From: Cladorrhinum sp. PSN259
Taxonomy: Eukaryota; Ascomycota; Sordariomycetes; Sordariales; Podosporaceae
Direction of reading: 5' to 3'
DNA length: 64,000 bases
Assembly (NCBI GenBank): GCA_033725935.1
Contig: MU867106.1
Span: 62,001 to 126,000 of the forward strand
Both the position numbers and the translations under genes were made by a program. The notes under the pieces were generated by a model. That model worked only from the letters and a program-made list of their open reading frames with translations. It did no database searches and had not been told where the DNA came from. Below are positions 31,401-43,339 of the stretch, one piece after another; the first letter of the stretch is position 1, and each line of letters begins with the position of its first letter.

Positions 31401-32991
31401 TGAGTTTGTGGGAATCGCAGCTTACTGAGGAAGAGGAGTCAAGTCAGTCATTTGTGGCCAAGGTGTTGGACTAGACAACCAAACACCTCAAACTTTCATT
31501 GCCTCAGCTGAAGGAGAAACTAACGTTCAAAAGTGCACTGCTCTCTTGTCGGATTTTCGGTGGTTAGCTGAAATCGAAACCCCCGAGAGCCTGGAGACAA
31601 GAAGACGGTCAACAACGACCGAGGCAGGTTGGGCGAGGCGAAGAAGGCTTCGATGCTGCGGGCAACGTAACAGGTCCTTGAGTCTTGTTATTCACGGTCG
31701 TCTTCCGAGTGTGTGGGATGTTGGGTAGATTGGCTGTTGAGGCGCTTACCGCAGGAAAATTTGGGTTTCGCCGTCCACAGCCGACCATGGTGGCATAAGA
31801 GAACTTGAATCTACGATCGGAATCAATCCTTCTGCGCTTTGTCGAGATGGAGCCCGTGTGGGAGCATCGGATCCAATAATAGAGTCCGCGCATCGCGCTG
31901 AGGTGAGGTGTAATAAGGGGCTTGCAACGTAAGGCGGGTCTAGCACCAACCCATCTAAGGGGTACTTGGCGTTGGTTATCTCCCAGAAGTCGGCCGGGGA
32001 GAGACTGAGGGGGATTCCCGACGAATCCTGACAAGAGGGGATCGGATCTGAGGTCGCCATATTAATATCTCGTTGCGCCAGAAATGTTCTAGGTTATTGG
32101 TCAGAAGCCTTATTCCCCTAACTAGGTCTTTTTGGCCGCGTGGGTCGCGCAGTGAAAGAAGACAAGACCCTTGGTCTTTTGGAGCAGGCAGAGGTATTAG
32201 TACCTAATTATTCGTGATATTGGCAAAGCAAAATCTCTGCTGGCCAAGCCACAACTCTATCTCTCGGGCGATTGCTAGGGATCAAAAACCCATCAGAGGC
32301 GGACTTGGTACCCTATCTTGGCCAAGGGTCCATGTGGCAAGCGGTCACGGTATCTAACAAATGGCCACGCGGCATCCCTCACACCCTCTAGCTCATCGGG
32401 TACTCAGCCACTTAGGTTCACAAATTGGTACCCGGCCATGGCTTAGCGCATCCCGCGCGAGCCAACCCACAGTGTTGATGGGTTTCAGGGCTACACAGTG
32501 GCGTAAACTGGAGATTCTGTGTAGGCAAAAGTCTCCTATCCACAATGCGTGGTCTCATCCCGGGTCTCTGTCGGTTCCCAATCAAAACTCAAAGTTTGAA
32601 CGCAGGGCTTGCTAACAGGTGTGAGTTTCGATTGGTCAACTTGGTGTCCCTGACGGAGCCTGTTACAACCAGCAAATGAGTTTGCTAGGTATTTTGCCGT
32701 CACGGTCATGAAGGTACCTAGCTTCCCATGGGTCCCGGCCAGATATGCCCAAGGGGAGTGTCCATCCTGCTTGGTTGAAAACGGTCAATACGGTTAACTG
32801 GAAAGGGCCGGGTCTGAGCCATTTATTGACTTGTAAGGTTATCATTCCTTCTATCGAACATGGCGAAAACAATGTATGTGAGAAGCTATTCCATGATGAA
32901 ACCTCGATGATCCACCGCTCTGGAAAGCCCGTGCTGTCTTTGACGCTGTGAAACAGAAAAAACGGACTGGTCAGAAACTCAACGTGTACTC
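28470..32991. other. Gene-poor stretch of 4.5 kb
   Basis: No supported protein gene. A repeat related to the flanks of the pogo-type element lies at 29389-29516. A 104-codon minus frame at 31746-32060 ends next to a good GTAAGC donor but has no recognisable domain or second exon. Plus- and minus-strand frames around 30411-31330 lack domains. I see no RNA gene. Confidence 0.4.
29389..29516 (+). repeat. Repeat related to both flanks of the pogo-type element
   Basis: 29389-29416 matches 21699-21731 (CTGAGCKTTATCGGGCATAA core), and 29496-29516 matches 23641-23661 (ATGGCTCRATTRATAAGGCA). Here the two parts are only 79 bp apart. At the other locus they flank the 1.87-kb transposon. Confidence 0.5.
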
Positions 32992-35456
32992 TTAATAAGG
33001 AAAGTGCCGATCGGTCAGTGCAAGGCCACGTACCACATATCTGATCCTCTCGCTGCCGTCAGGGAGGATCTCTCGCTCATGGACCACGCTATATCCAAAG
33101 AGAGGCCAAATCTTGAACCAATAAACCCAGTAGGCGGGCCCGAGGACCAAGATGGAACACCCCACCGTTGGTACCACGTACCAGGGAATTGTTGGCGTGA
33201 CGATGCTGTTTTTCATGAATGGTGCAAATAGCACGTACAGCAGACAGAGTGCCCATGAAACTGTCAAGCAGTTGCTTGTGTGGAAGGTCGTCCGCTCACG
33301 CGCCCATCCTCGCTTCTCGCTCAGATTCAGATAGACCAAACCACACGCAATCAAGACTGTTATTTTTCTTTTAGCGCCGGGACAAAAAGGAGGAGTGGGC
33401 TGAACGGCACATACGCTGAATCCATATCTGGCTGTAGGCATAGAGAAACGACACAAAGGCGTATGCGTCACTGTTTTTAGGCCCCACAACCAGAATTACA
33501 GTGAATGCCCAGTGGAGAAGAAGCCCCCCAGTAGGGGTCTTGTTTGGCCAGTCGCTGGCGAAAAACTTGGAAAAGGGAAGGATTCCTTCCTTAGCCAACT
33601 CTTGCTTCACTAGGAAGGTTTTACGTCACGATTAGTTTCTCATGTGCCGATCAAGGGCATAGGGGCAGCAGGGCGCTAACCTCGGGAGCCGGCAAACGCC
33701 TGGGAAAACAAGTTTCCGAGAATCGAAAGGGATATAAAGAATGGCAATACACGGGTAACGAACACACCATGCCCAAATACCTGAAGGCGAGAGAATTCTT
33801 GTTAGAATTTCATTGTCGCATTCCATGCGACCAGCAATGTGGGCCTCTCCCATGGGGGGTACTTACGTTTGTAAACATGGAAGCAGCCACCGTATTGCCC
33901 GAGTTGGCAATTTCATGCTTTGAAGACGCGGCAAAATACCCAATGTTGGCCAGAATATATAACGCAGTGACAGTGAAGCTAGCAAGCGGGGCCGCCCGCT
34001 TCAGCGTCCGTGGTGCGTTTCGCACCTCGGTCAAAACATAGTTAGCATTCTCCCAGCCAGAGTAGGCGTAGAGAACTTGAATCAGAGCGAGGGCAAAGTT
34101 GGCGGCGCTCCCAGGAGCATCACGGTGTGGCTGAGTGCTCAGGGGACAGGCGTCTCCGGCGCCGGCAAAGGTTGAAAAGTTATCCGGTTTGGGGGCCTTC
34201 ATGTTCCCTGAGAGGGCAGTGAATCCGGCAACGACAACGAGAGAGAGCATGGCAAGCTTGAAGAAACCCAACGCATTGCTCAGGTACACTCCAAACTTGG
34301 GGGCAAATGCAAGGATCAGGCATACCGCTGTGGTTGTGGACATCTCACAGCATTAGTGCCGGTGGTATATTGACTGACCAGGGGGGAACCGGAAAGGGAA
34401 ACACGTACACGTAACAGTAGCAATACTAATTGACTTGTTGATCCACTGCTCAGAAAGGGGGGATATCGGGACCGTGCCGTCAGGGGAGCGACCGCAGTTT
34501 GTCTCGAGAGTGGTGTCTAAGCCGTGTATCGTACGAAGAACATAAGAAGAAAAATTGACACTGTTTGCAGCGGAGTGGTAAAAGGCGATGATCTCCACTA
34601 CACAAGCTGTTAGGTATCATTCTGAGCACAGATTCAGGGACACGCCCCTGAGGGCTATATATTATTATGTCCCTCTTCGGAGCCCCATTACCTGTGAATA
34701 CAGCCGTGGCTAGATACTTTGGCCTTTGGTAAATTTTCTCCAGCTACATGCAGTGGTCCAAGTGAGCATTTACCCAGACTGCTAACAGGGACTAGAGGAA
34801 ACTTGGGACGAACATAGACCTTTTCTCCTCCAGAACGAGGCATCGCGCAACCCAACTCCAGATACGCGTACATCCTGTCCGTACATGATTAGTTAGGGGG
34901 TCGCTCACCCGACGGCGGATTCCCAAAGGAGATAGGTTAGGTATCCTGTCGGGTACCTTTGTATCTTTTCTTACCCGCTGAATTGACGACTCTGTATTAG
35001 CCGGATGCTTGTACCAATCTCAAAGCTTGCGAAAGGAACACTTACCAAAGAGTCATGAATCCTCCTAAAGCCCAGAACAAAAGTGCCGCTCCAACGCTAT
35101 TCGTGGACTGCATGATGGTGGATGGTGTGGAGAATATGCCTGTTCCGATCATGCGATTCACGATCAACAAGGCCGTTGACGTGACGCCCAACTTGCGATC
35201 TAGGACCGGTCAAACGCTGCAGGGGAGATAGATGGGGAAAATGCGACCATGACACCATGGATGGATCATGATTGACTTGGATGGTATGGGTGCTGTACGT
35301 GCCTTCAGGAATGGAAAAGACATCTGACTCTTCTCGCGTCTCTTTGTTTCTCGATTTGGCACGGTGGGCCGCAAAGTTGGGCATCACGGCATCCGTCCAT
35401 TGAGGGAGATCTTGGCGATAGACTGAGGGAGAACCGTTGGGGCCGGTACCGTCCAT
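32992..35456 (-). CDS. Amino acid permease, high-affinity methionine permease type
   Basis: Nine exons (35303-35456, 35046-35199, 34814-34874, 34692-34743, 34409-34597, 33867-34327, 33681-33780, 33415-33609, 32992-33356) join in frame to 576 residues. Intron 1 fits only as a GC-AG intron (35200-35302), giving FSIPEDRKLGVTSTALLI. This is followed by the signature NRMIGTGIFSTPSTIMQS of LAT/MUP1-type permeases. Twelve hydrophobic helices are expected; clear ones include SVGAALLFWALGGFMTL, VCLILAFAPKFGVYLSNALG, LALIQVLYAYSGWENANYVL and YVVPTVGCSILVLGPAYWVY. YSGWENANYVLTEVRNAPRT is the family's conserved loop. The N-terminus is hydrophilic, with Lys/Arg and Glu that could be ubiquitylation targets. 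It should be a plasma-membrane proton-coupled importer of methionine or related amino acids. It lies next to the amino-acid-oxidase-like gene, transcribed divergently. Confidence 0.85.
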
Positions 35457-36668
35457 ACTGGAAGGATCCGTACCCAAGGTAGGTAGTAGGTGGGCAGGTG
35501 GGTAGTTGGGGGTATAAAATAAGGTGCCTAGGTGCTGCCACGCTCTGCGGTGTCACGGTCTGTCGTACAGGGTCTGCGGTAAGGCTTCGGAAGCTTCGCG
35601 CTGCACGGGTTTTATAAGATGGGTCGCTCAAGTTACTCAGTATTGAGGTCTCTTTGGAAATGACTACTGGGTTGACGTCAGCTTGACTCTACCTTGTTGG
35701 CTTTCCGAGCCCCGAGTGCCAACATACTTGATACACAGTTGTGTGGCGTTCGGGCAAAGACAAGAACATGGGGACCCAGCCAAGCAACTTTGGAAGCGCG
35801 GCTACCTATCTAAATTATCTGACTGGCAGGCTTGCACGACGACGAGCATGGATGAAAATTGCACTTTTCCCAGAATCTGCAGCCATGCCAAACCAACTTA
35901 GCTTCTGGCGCCCAGAGCAGTTGAAAGGGAGCTCACAACCCCGCACCAAGTGAGTGTAAGCTATAGCATAGACAGCATGCAGCCTGCAGACAATCCGTTC
36001 GGTTGGTCCTGCAGGGACTGGACTCGGTGTCCTATGCAAGGCAGCCGTTGGGCAGTGTTGTCTGGCACCGTTTCAATTCGGTCAACCTCTGGTTCGACAG
36101 GATAATAATGGCGGCCCAACACTCTACCGCCACTTCATTGACTGCTAAACAGCGAATCAGAGGGGGTAAGGCTGCAAAGAAGGCACCAGCGGTTGGTAAA
36201 TAAACATTGGAAGAAAGAAAAAATCTTTCATTTGCTGCACCGCAACCCTTGGCGCCGGCAATGCTCTAATCAAGGAAGGAGCCGCATGTGCCAAGAGCCA
36301 GTGTTGGGCGGCGACTCCTACACCACTTTGGCTGCCTGCCGGTTGATGACCATGAAAATGTGACAGAACTGGTGTTGGGTGAGTTGAGGTAGGCCGAAAT
36401 GGTTCTGCAACCAGTGTTTCCATGCGCAATCTATGCCCAGCAGACAAGAAGCCTGGGAGTGCTACTAGTATTATGTTGCCTCCGTACCCCACGGCTGGAG
36501 TCGGCGACAGGGCATCTTGCCATGGAACTTTTTTTTCTTCTTTTTTATTTTTTTATTTTTTTTATTTTTATTTTTATTTTTGGACATTCTCCGTTTCTAC
36601 GGCGATTGACTACGACTTGTGCCCGTTTGGCGGCATCTCTTTTTGTTCAGCAACACCAAACCCCAAAG
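35457..36668. other. Divergent promoter region between permease and oxidase genes
   Basis: About 1.2 kb between two divergently transcribed genes that both concern amino acids. A T-rich low-complexity tract at 36530-36581 lies just before the oxidase start. Short frames here are not supported as genes. Confidence 0.45.
36530..36581 (+). repeat. T-rich low-complexity tract
   Basis: Runs of T broken by single A or C, ending about 90 bp before the ATG at 36669. It may act as a nucleosome-free promoter element. Confidence 0.6.
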
Positions 36669-37806
36669 ATGGACAAGAAGCAACTCAATGTCGGCATTGT
36701 CGGCGGCGGGATTGCTGGTCTCTACACCGCCCTCTGCCTCCAGAGAGAAGGCCACAGAGTCCACATCTTCGAGGGCACCGATCGCATTGGTGGGCGTGTC
36801 CATACCCATTACTTTACGCCAGATCGCGACCAGTACTACGAGGCTGGGGCGATGCGCATCCCTGAGGTCTCTTTCCAGGATATTTTCTTTGAACTTGTCC
36901 GCCACGTCAACGAGCGCGTCCCAGCCGAGAGACGCATTGAGCTCATCAAATACGTCCAGTCTGCCCCGGGCAACTTGGTCTACATCAATGGTCTCCGGCC
37001 CCAGTTCACAGCAATGGACACAACACCCGCAGAGGTGTCCTGGCCGAACATCGACCCCCCGTTAAACGGCAAAAGTGCCAAGGACCTCCTGAATGGGGCT
37101 TTGAGCCCGCTGGTAGCGATGCTGACACCGGACTTTGAGGCTGGGTTCTGGAAAATCGTGGAGCAGTATGACAATTACACCTTCCGGTACTACTGCATCG
37201 ACGTCGTTGGGTGGACCAGCTCGCTTGTGGACTTTGTCGAGACCATGACGTCGCAGACGAACCAGTTCAATCTGAGCGTGCCCGAACTGGTTATGCAGTC
37301 GTTGGACTTTGGCGCCGAGAGCTGGAAGACCATTAATGGCGGCATGAGCCGTCTCCCCGAAGCCATGGCGCAGCTTGTTGGTCTCAACAATATCACCTTC
37401 GGGGCGCGCGTCACGGGGATCAAGACTCTTCTCCGGCGCGGACAAGGAAGGGAGGAAAAGCTGGTGGCGGCCATCATCGCCACGGGCTACAATGGCACCA
37501 TTGAGGCGATATTTGATCAAGTCGTCCTCGCCATCCCACCCGCAGCGCTCCGCATGATCGTGGACCGCCCACGCTGGTCGCCGGCGAAGGAGATGGCCAT
37601 CCGGGCCCTCCACTTCGAACCGCTTTACAAGATGGGCCTCCGGTTCAAAACACGCTTCTGGGAGCAGGTGCAGTCGCCATCCATGGGCGGCCAGAGCACA
37701 ACCGATCTGCCCATTCGCTGGATCGTTTACCCTTCCAACGGCATTCCCCCTCCTGGCCAGAATGATGATGGATCTGGTGTCCTGTTGGTGTACTCCTGGT
37801 ATGGAT

Positions 37807-37855
<49 letters not shown>

Positions 37856-38700
37856 TCCACAGCTTGCCGCCTGCTAACATCTGTGGCACTTGCAGGATGA
37901 CTGACGCGACCAACTGGCTTCCGCTCACTCCACTGGAGCGCCGCAACGTCGTGATCAACTGTCTTGCCCAAGTTTACAACCGTGAGAAAGACGGAAACGG
38001 AAATCCCATCGACGTCCACAGCCTCTTCATTCAAAGCGCCGATCACGTGTGGGCATCGTCGACGGCGACGGGCGACGCTATGTTCCTCCCCGGTCAGTTC
38101 AAGCAGCACTTTGAGGTGGCGTGCAGTCCCGAGGGTCCCATTTACTTTGCTGGCGAGCATTTGTCGTTGCACCACACTTGGATCGCCGGCGCCGCCGACT
38201 CGGCCCTCAGGGTGGTCAGGGACATGCTTCACAAACCCAACCTTCCTCCCTTGGACGCTGACTACAAGCCGCCGCCTGATGGGCCCGCGCCCACGCCACC
38301 AGGCCACTGCGTCCACGCCCCCTTCAATTTCCGACCATACAATCCCATGTTCTGCGGCTCGCCTGGCCCTGGTGCCCCCCCTGGGCATTTGTCGTTGGAA
38401 ATTTCGCACCGCTGGTCATCCCAAGATTACCAAGCCAACCCCACCGAGAGCGCATCCACTATTAGCCCGCGTCCGACCTACCGCGGTTCTCAGATCGAGG
38501 ACGCTCCCGTCGACAGCGACAGCGAAATTCACGAGAGCGGCAGGGACCTCAAGGGCAAGGTGAAAGCCCCGCCCCCCAAACTGCCGACCTACTTGGGTAC
38601 TAGTATGCCGGGAATGAACCCTCTAGGGGTGGTCTCGACGGAAATGGCCAGCTCTTTTGCCACGGCCTCTTGGAATATGGGTCGTATTCGTTTGGGTTAG
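36669..38700 (+). CDS. L-amino-acid-oxidase-like flavin amine oxidase
   Basis: Two exons (36669-37798 and 37896-38700) join to 644 residues. The N-terminus is a textbook FAD-binding Rossmann motif: VGIVGGGIAGLYTALCL ending with the Glu of HIFEGTDRIGGRVHT. The substrate-arginine region is YYEAGAMRIPE, as in L-amino acid oxidases, and the C-terminal FAD motif is GPIYFAGEHLSLHHTWIAGA. These enzymes oxidise amino acids to 2-oxo acids, releasing ammonia and hydrogen peroxide. After the catalytic core there is a Pro/Ser-rich extension of about 150 residues with no motif. No signal peptide is present when the ATG at 36669 is used. The intron contains a CT microsatellite. The divergent permease neighbour suggests, but does not prove, a shared role in amino acid use. 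Confidence 0.85.
37808..37857 (+). repeat. CT microsatellite inside the oxidase intron
   Basis: About 25 CT units with one interruption, between the donor (37799) and a GCTAAC branch point. It stays within the 97-bp intron, so length change would not alter the protein. Confidence 0.85.
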
Positions 38701-39899
38701 AGACGGAGTTCCCGGCGCGGTAGGAATACAATGTCTAGTGTCACAAATTTGCAGTGGCAGTCAGGCTGCCTTAGCATGTAATTCGTCTTTAGAGCAACCC
38801 CTACAGGTACTATGGTACCTGGTAGGTATCGAACTCAGAAGAGCTCAAGGAGAGACAAGGGTGTTTATAGGGTTAGAATTAAAAAAAAAATTGGCCGACG
38901 TTTGAGTCACGAGGCCTATCTACTTAGCCCAGTTCTTCGACCGACTGGTCTACATATCTCCCCGCTGCGGCACCCGCACAGCATTTGGAGATGCAAAGGA
39001 TAAGATCAGGAGCCAGAAAAAAGGTAGGCAATGATAATAGGTGAAAGGGAGACTGCTGCCCTCAGTCACCACATAAGTAGGGGAACGGCGATAGCCGAAA
39101 ATAGAATAGGATACCGAGGCAGCTCACTTGCTTCCATCCTGACTCCATGATATGAATGAAGATTGAATTAACCGCGCTTCGATTGGGACAAGGTCACATG
39201 ACAGTCGACGTGCAATCGCGGGCTCCCTATGCGAAAAAAAAAAGGTTGACCGATTGAATGCGCGGGTGGTGCGACCGCGTAGCCTCTTTTGAGGAAGGCT
39301 CGTTTTCGCGAAAAAATTAACTCCTAAAAATGATCTATTGGCTTCTTGAATTGGGCAATAGCGAGTACGTCGTAGCCATACGCAATCCATGGTTCACTCT
39401 TCTTTGATGTGGAATCCTCTGCAGCTCTTGCGTCTTTGTCCATAAAACCAACAGTGAACGATGCAGTATTTGATAGAAACGGTCAAATAGCAGGTAAAAT
39501 GGGCTGGGATGAAAGAGGGATCGAGATGGAGGCGCAGCTGAAAAGTGCCAAGTAATTGTTGCCAAGGTGCTTTCCAACATACTGTAGAGGGGTGGCGAAG
39601 TAACTTAATTAGCACGCCTCGTCAACTCCGGTATAGCTCGAATTGAAACTCTAGTGGCTCAAGAGAGGGAAAATGAGCCATTCGATACTGGAAGAAGAGG
39701 AGTAGGCGATATCTGGAGGAGGATAGAAAAGGAGACTAAGGAACAACAGAATTTATATTCGGCCAAGAAAGCGGAAGAGGAGTGTACCATAGTTATTGCA
39801 GAGCAGCAACAAGTTGGGACTACTTATTAAAACATTATTACGGCAAATGTCCACGACTAACCACAGGGCGCATAACGTGAATCATTAGTATCAATGATT
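38701..39899. other. Intergenic, no supported gene
   Basis: No domain-bearing frame. An A-run lies near 38880. A Glu/Gln-rich plus frame near 39640-39830 reads like a short coiled coil but has no start and is not called. Confidence 0.4.
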
Positions 39900-40390
39900 C
39901 GGTAACCTTTGCAATTATCTCTGTTAAAAGACGAGCTTTATTAAGGGCTTTTAAAACAGTGTGTTGATAGCTATTGTGGAGAGAGGTGTCTACGGTTTAT
40001 AGTACCCGAAACGGATACGCGGAGAGGCTAGCTTAGTCATATTCACGGGTACCCGTGAACCGATTGGCTCCCCCTTGAATACCGTTACTGACGTAATAGG
40101 GAGGTTGGTTAGCGTCAGGGAGCCGGAGGAGGGGGTGGTGAGTCTCGCACTACTGCCTGGCGGTCTTCTAATATTCGCTTGGGGTTAAAAGGCAAGATTC
40201 CACACTTTCTAAAGCCATAGCGAATATTTTTGGCCGTAAAACGTTCGTACGAGCCTCTTGGTAAGCCAACATCCACCGTTGTTTGTTAACTGGCGATGAG
40301 GTAAGCCGGCCACAGAGGAGAGCGGTCTCGTCCCGAAAAATACTGCTTTGATGGCCCAAATATACTCCGGTCCAGTGGCTGTCAGTTGGC
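39900..40390 (-). mobile_element. Fragment of a pogo-like transposase
   Basis: The minus strand encodes WMLAYQEARTNVLRPKIFAM. After a one-base frame change near 40216 it continues FRKCGILPFNPKRILEDRQ. The A-Y-x-x-A-R helix followed by a G-I-x-P-F-N-P motif is the usual end of the DDE domain in pogo/Fot transposases. No inverted repeats are found, so this is a decayed fragment. It is not obviously the same element as at 21760-23628. Confidence 0.5.
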
Positions 40391-41920
40391 GTTGGTGTGC
40401 GTTTTGTTTACTATTTTCATGATGAAGGGGAAGGATGGTTCTACCTCTAATATTACCGCTGTTTTAGAGTGGAAGTAGCCATTTTTGCAATTCCACTGAA
40501 CACACTGCCATCCGCGAACGGCGCGGGAATCGGAGTCTTGATGAACAGGAGAAACCAGCGGATTGTCCTCTGGATGGAAAGGATATAGCTTTTATCCTAG
40601 CAGAGGGTGTAGGGAAAGCTTTAGCTTGATGCTAGAGGGTTTATATATTGGGGAAAAGACCAGGAACGCTTGGTAGATCGCCTTTACGTTGACGGTCGCC
40701 GTCACAGCGCATGATCGATACTCGGGCCCGTCCTCCCACACTATTGTATTATTACACCCTCAAGATCCACAGGCTTTCTTAATCTACGCGGCTCCCAGGC
40801 ACCTAGCTAAAAGGACTCTCCAGGACTTCCAAGACCTGAATAACCCTTTAGTTTCTGATTATTGCCGGTAAAGAAGGGTGGTTTACCGATCCTAGCTATA
40901 ATCTTAGGTATACTATCTCAGGTAGCGCGTAAGTTCGTAATAGCCGTTTAGAGACGTAATACTTTTTCCTTAAGTTTCTAAAGCTCGGATTCGCTACTAA
41001 GATACTTCTATATTAAATGAGGGAAAACACACACCCACAACCACCCACACATCCACCAAGAAAGAAGCCTACGAAGTAGGCTTCTACCAAAACGAAGCTC
41101 ACACAGCCATCTGACCATTCTGATCAGGTGGGCAAGTATAAAACCAAGTGGGAAAAGAGTGTGTGGAAAGAAGTGGTGGTGAATTCGCTCTTGATTTACA
41201 ACCATGTCGGCATTAGTACGGGACATTTGCTTCAATCGAGACAAATTCTTCCCTAGATACGGTCGTGACTGCTCAAGTCAACCGGACTAGGATATTCCTA
41301 TCTGGAATAACGTTCCACTTAAGGGGGGTCAGAAATGCCGCAAAATTGCTTATATTGATCAAAACTATGCTCCTAAGCAAAGACCCCTTTTTATAGGCTT
41401 ATTTGCCCAGGTCTTACTCAGGTATGGCTAGGGAGGTCTTTGCCCTCCTTAGCCACCCTGGCCTCTACCAAGGTGCCAGGAAATAATCCAGAATTAGACC
41501 TTTCCTCTTTGACAATTCCTTCTGAGTGCAGATCCCTTACCCCACTGTACCCGCGTTTTGCGTGGAGTGTCTTACTAGGCCGCCTCGCCGCCTGGTGTTA
41601 TTGGCAGCTGCCAAGCATTGCTTAACTTCTTATGTAGGCCTCAGTGCCGGAAATGGAAATCATTTTCGCTGTATGTCTCAGGTGTGTCGTCACAAATTCA
41701 GCCCAAATGGAAGGTGTGCCCGCATGCCACGGTCCCTTTGTTTTCCAAAGCCGAGTGAGGCTCCACATGGCAATGGTATATGTACAGCAGCAGTGTCTCA
41801 ACTAATCCAAATCTTTTGTTCTTCAAGTTGCCATTTTCATTGTTCCTATTTGATCCTGGGCTTTATTAGAAGACCGGTTTCTATCTTGAATTTGCTTTGA
41901 GCAAGAGACATAGTCCCACA
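40391..41920. other. Intergenic, no supported gene
   Basis: A short plus frame at 40689-40871 and others near 41440-41900 have no domain. A small inverted pair of GAAGCCTACTTCG-type sequence lies near 41065-41090. The last 300 bp would be the promoter of the aminoacyl-tRNA-synthetase-like gene. Confidence 0.4.
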
Positions 41921-43339
41921 ATGGATTACCCTTCGCCCCCAAATCTCGATGTCGACAGTCCCCCGCCGCAGACAGACAGCGCCACCGCTGCCCGACGTCT
42001 GATTGGGCTTCTCACACCCCTTTTGGACCCCTCGCCCATGGATTCATCAAAAGTTGATGGTGAAACTCGCAAGGAGATACTCGCGGCCATCCAAGATTTC
42101 ATGCCCAGTTTGAATCAGAAGAACCCCATATTTACATCCTTCCACGACGGCCAGGTTCAAAATCCTCTGGGTGGTGGATCATACGCATTTCAGCACGACA
42201 TTGTCGGTCCGATTCTGTCTGGCCTCGTGCACGATGAGGGAATCGAGGGAGGTGGCCGTGATGCTTTCTGGACTCCACCCAAACTTCCCACTCGCCCCAT
42301 CGTCATCCACGCTGGACTGCAGCCCAACAACTCCCCCCATGCCGGCACCTTGGTAGTCTTTTGCTTGGCCTTTGCCTTTGCACGCGACATACAGAGCCGA
42401 ATGATAGCCATGTCCGAGGATGGAGTGGAGGTACCATCAGTATCGGTCGAGATCACGTTTGTTGATACGGCGCCGGTCAACAGCGAATGCATCACGGTGG
42501 ACGGCGTGCAGTACCAACGCTCATACCGAATGGCCGGGCCATTGGGGTTCGCAGACGATTACCACACAGTACTGCGCTTTTTGTCCATCTGGTCAGGCAT
42601 CCCATATACCGTCGCATTTCAGTCCGACTTCTTCTCAGGTCCATCAATACCCAAGATCCTTGAGTACATGGTGTCCCGGAGTGAGACATTGGGACGGCAG
42701 CTTTCCCCCAAACACGGTGCGCTGGCGCTCCGTGCTGCATGCCCAGTTTGGGGATGTGGTCTGGCTGAGAAGCACGGGTTACTCAACACTTACACCAACT
42801 CAAGCATCACCTTTCAATGCCCCGTCCACGGCCCGCATACCGTCCGCATCACTGAACCGGCTGAAGCGGCGCGCCTCGAAGCAAATGCGCCCGCCCGCAA
42901 TTTGATCCGTGGCATGGCGCATCTTCTCGATACCAAGGCGCACAACATCCGTGTGACGGGCGGTGATTATGCTGGGACCTACCAAGAGATGTTCCTTTAC
43001 CGACCGCTGGCGGCATGGTCAGCAGCAACAGGCCTGGCGGTTGGGAAGACGCCTCACATCTTGTATGCGCCTGTCATTGTGGACTGGAGCGGAGCCAAGC
43101 TGTCCAAGAGCCTGTATGTGCGCGAGGGTGCGTATGATCTGATGAAGGTGCTGGGCACCGATGGGCTGTGCAGCTTTGAGCGGCTGCGGGCCCGCTTCGG
43201 CGATGATGGTGCCGAGGGCCTGGGCAGGCTTTGGCGTGAGGTGGAGAGATGGTTGGAGAGTCCAAAGAAGTTGTTTCGGTCCTATTCGGCTGAGTATTTG
43301 CAGCGGGTGATCTTTGAGGAGAGAACTGCTCAAGATTGA
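41921..43339 (+). CDS. Class I aminoacyl-tRNA-synthetase-like protein
   Basis: An intronless protein of 472 residues from ATG 41921; a longer frame begins only with TTG. Class I synthetase signatures are visible. A HIGH-type motif PHAGT at about 140-144, inside HAGLQPNNSPHAGT, opens the nucleotide-binding fold. A KMSKS-type motif KLSKS lies at about 393-397 within VDWSGAKLSKSLYV. Between them is a Cys-rich insert with possible zinc ligands (CPVWGCG, then FQCPVHGPH), reminiscent of the archaeal-type class I lysyl-tRNA synthetase. After KLSKS only about 75 residues remain, so a full anticodon-binding domain is missing. It may therefore be a synthetase-like adenylating enzyme rather than a housekeeping synthetase. 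The first 80 residues are Pro/Ser-rich and probably disordered. The next two genes lie on the same strand with gaps of 339 and 274 bp. Confidence 0.7.
   Translation: MDYPSPPNLDVDSPPPQTDSATAARRLIGLLTPLLDPSPMDSSKVDGETRKEILAAIQDFMPSLNQKNPIFTSFHDGQVQNPLGGGSYAFQHDIVGPILSGLVHDEGIEGGGRDAFWTPPKLPTRPIVIHAGLQPNNSPHAGTLVVFCLAFAFARDIQSRMIAMSEDGVEVPSVSVEITFVDTAPVNSECITVDGVQYQRSYRMAGPLGFADDYHTVLRFLSIWSGIPYTVAFQSDFFSGPSIPKILEYMVSRSETLGRQLSPKHGALALRAACPVWGCGLAEKHGLLNTYTNSSITFQCPVHGPHTVRITEPAEAARLEANAPARNLIRGMAHLLDTKAHNIRVTGGDYAGTYQEMFLYRPLAAWSAATGLAVGKTPHILYAPVIVDWSGAKLSKSLYVREGAYDLMKVLGTDGLCSFERLRARFGDDGAEGLGRLWREVERWLESPKKLFRSYSAEYLQRVIFEERTAQD

Noticed and set aside
31746..32060. 104-codon minus-strand frame followed by a donor-like GTAAGC
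   Set aside because: No second exon with protein-like continuation was found, and no domain is visible.
35200..35302. Unjoinable first exon of the permease
   Set aside because: No GT donor works, but a GC donor at 35302 gives the family-typical E-D-R-K-L-G join, so the gene is treated as intact.
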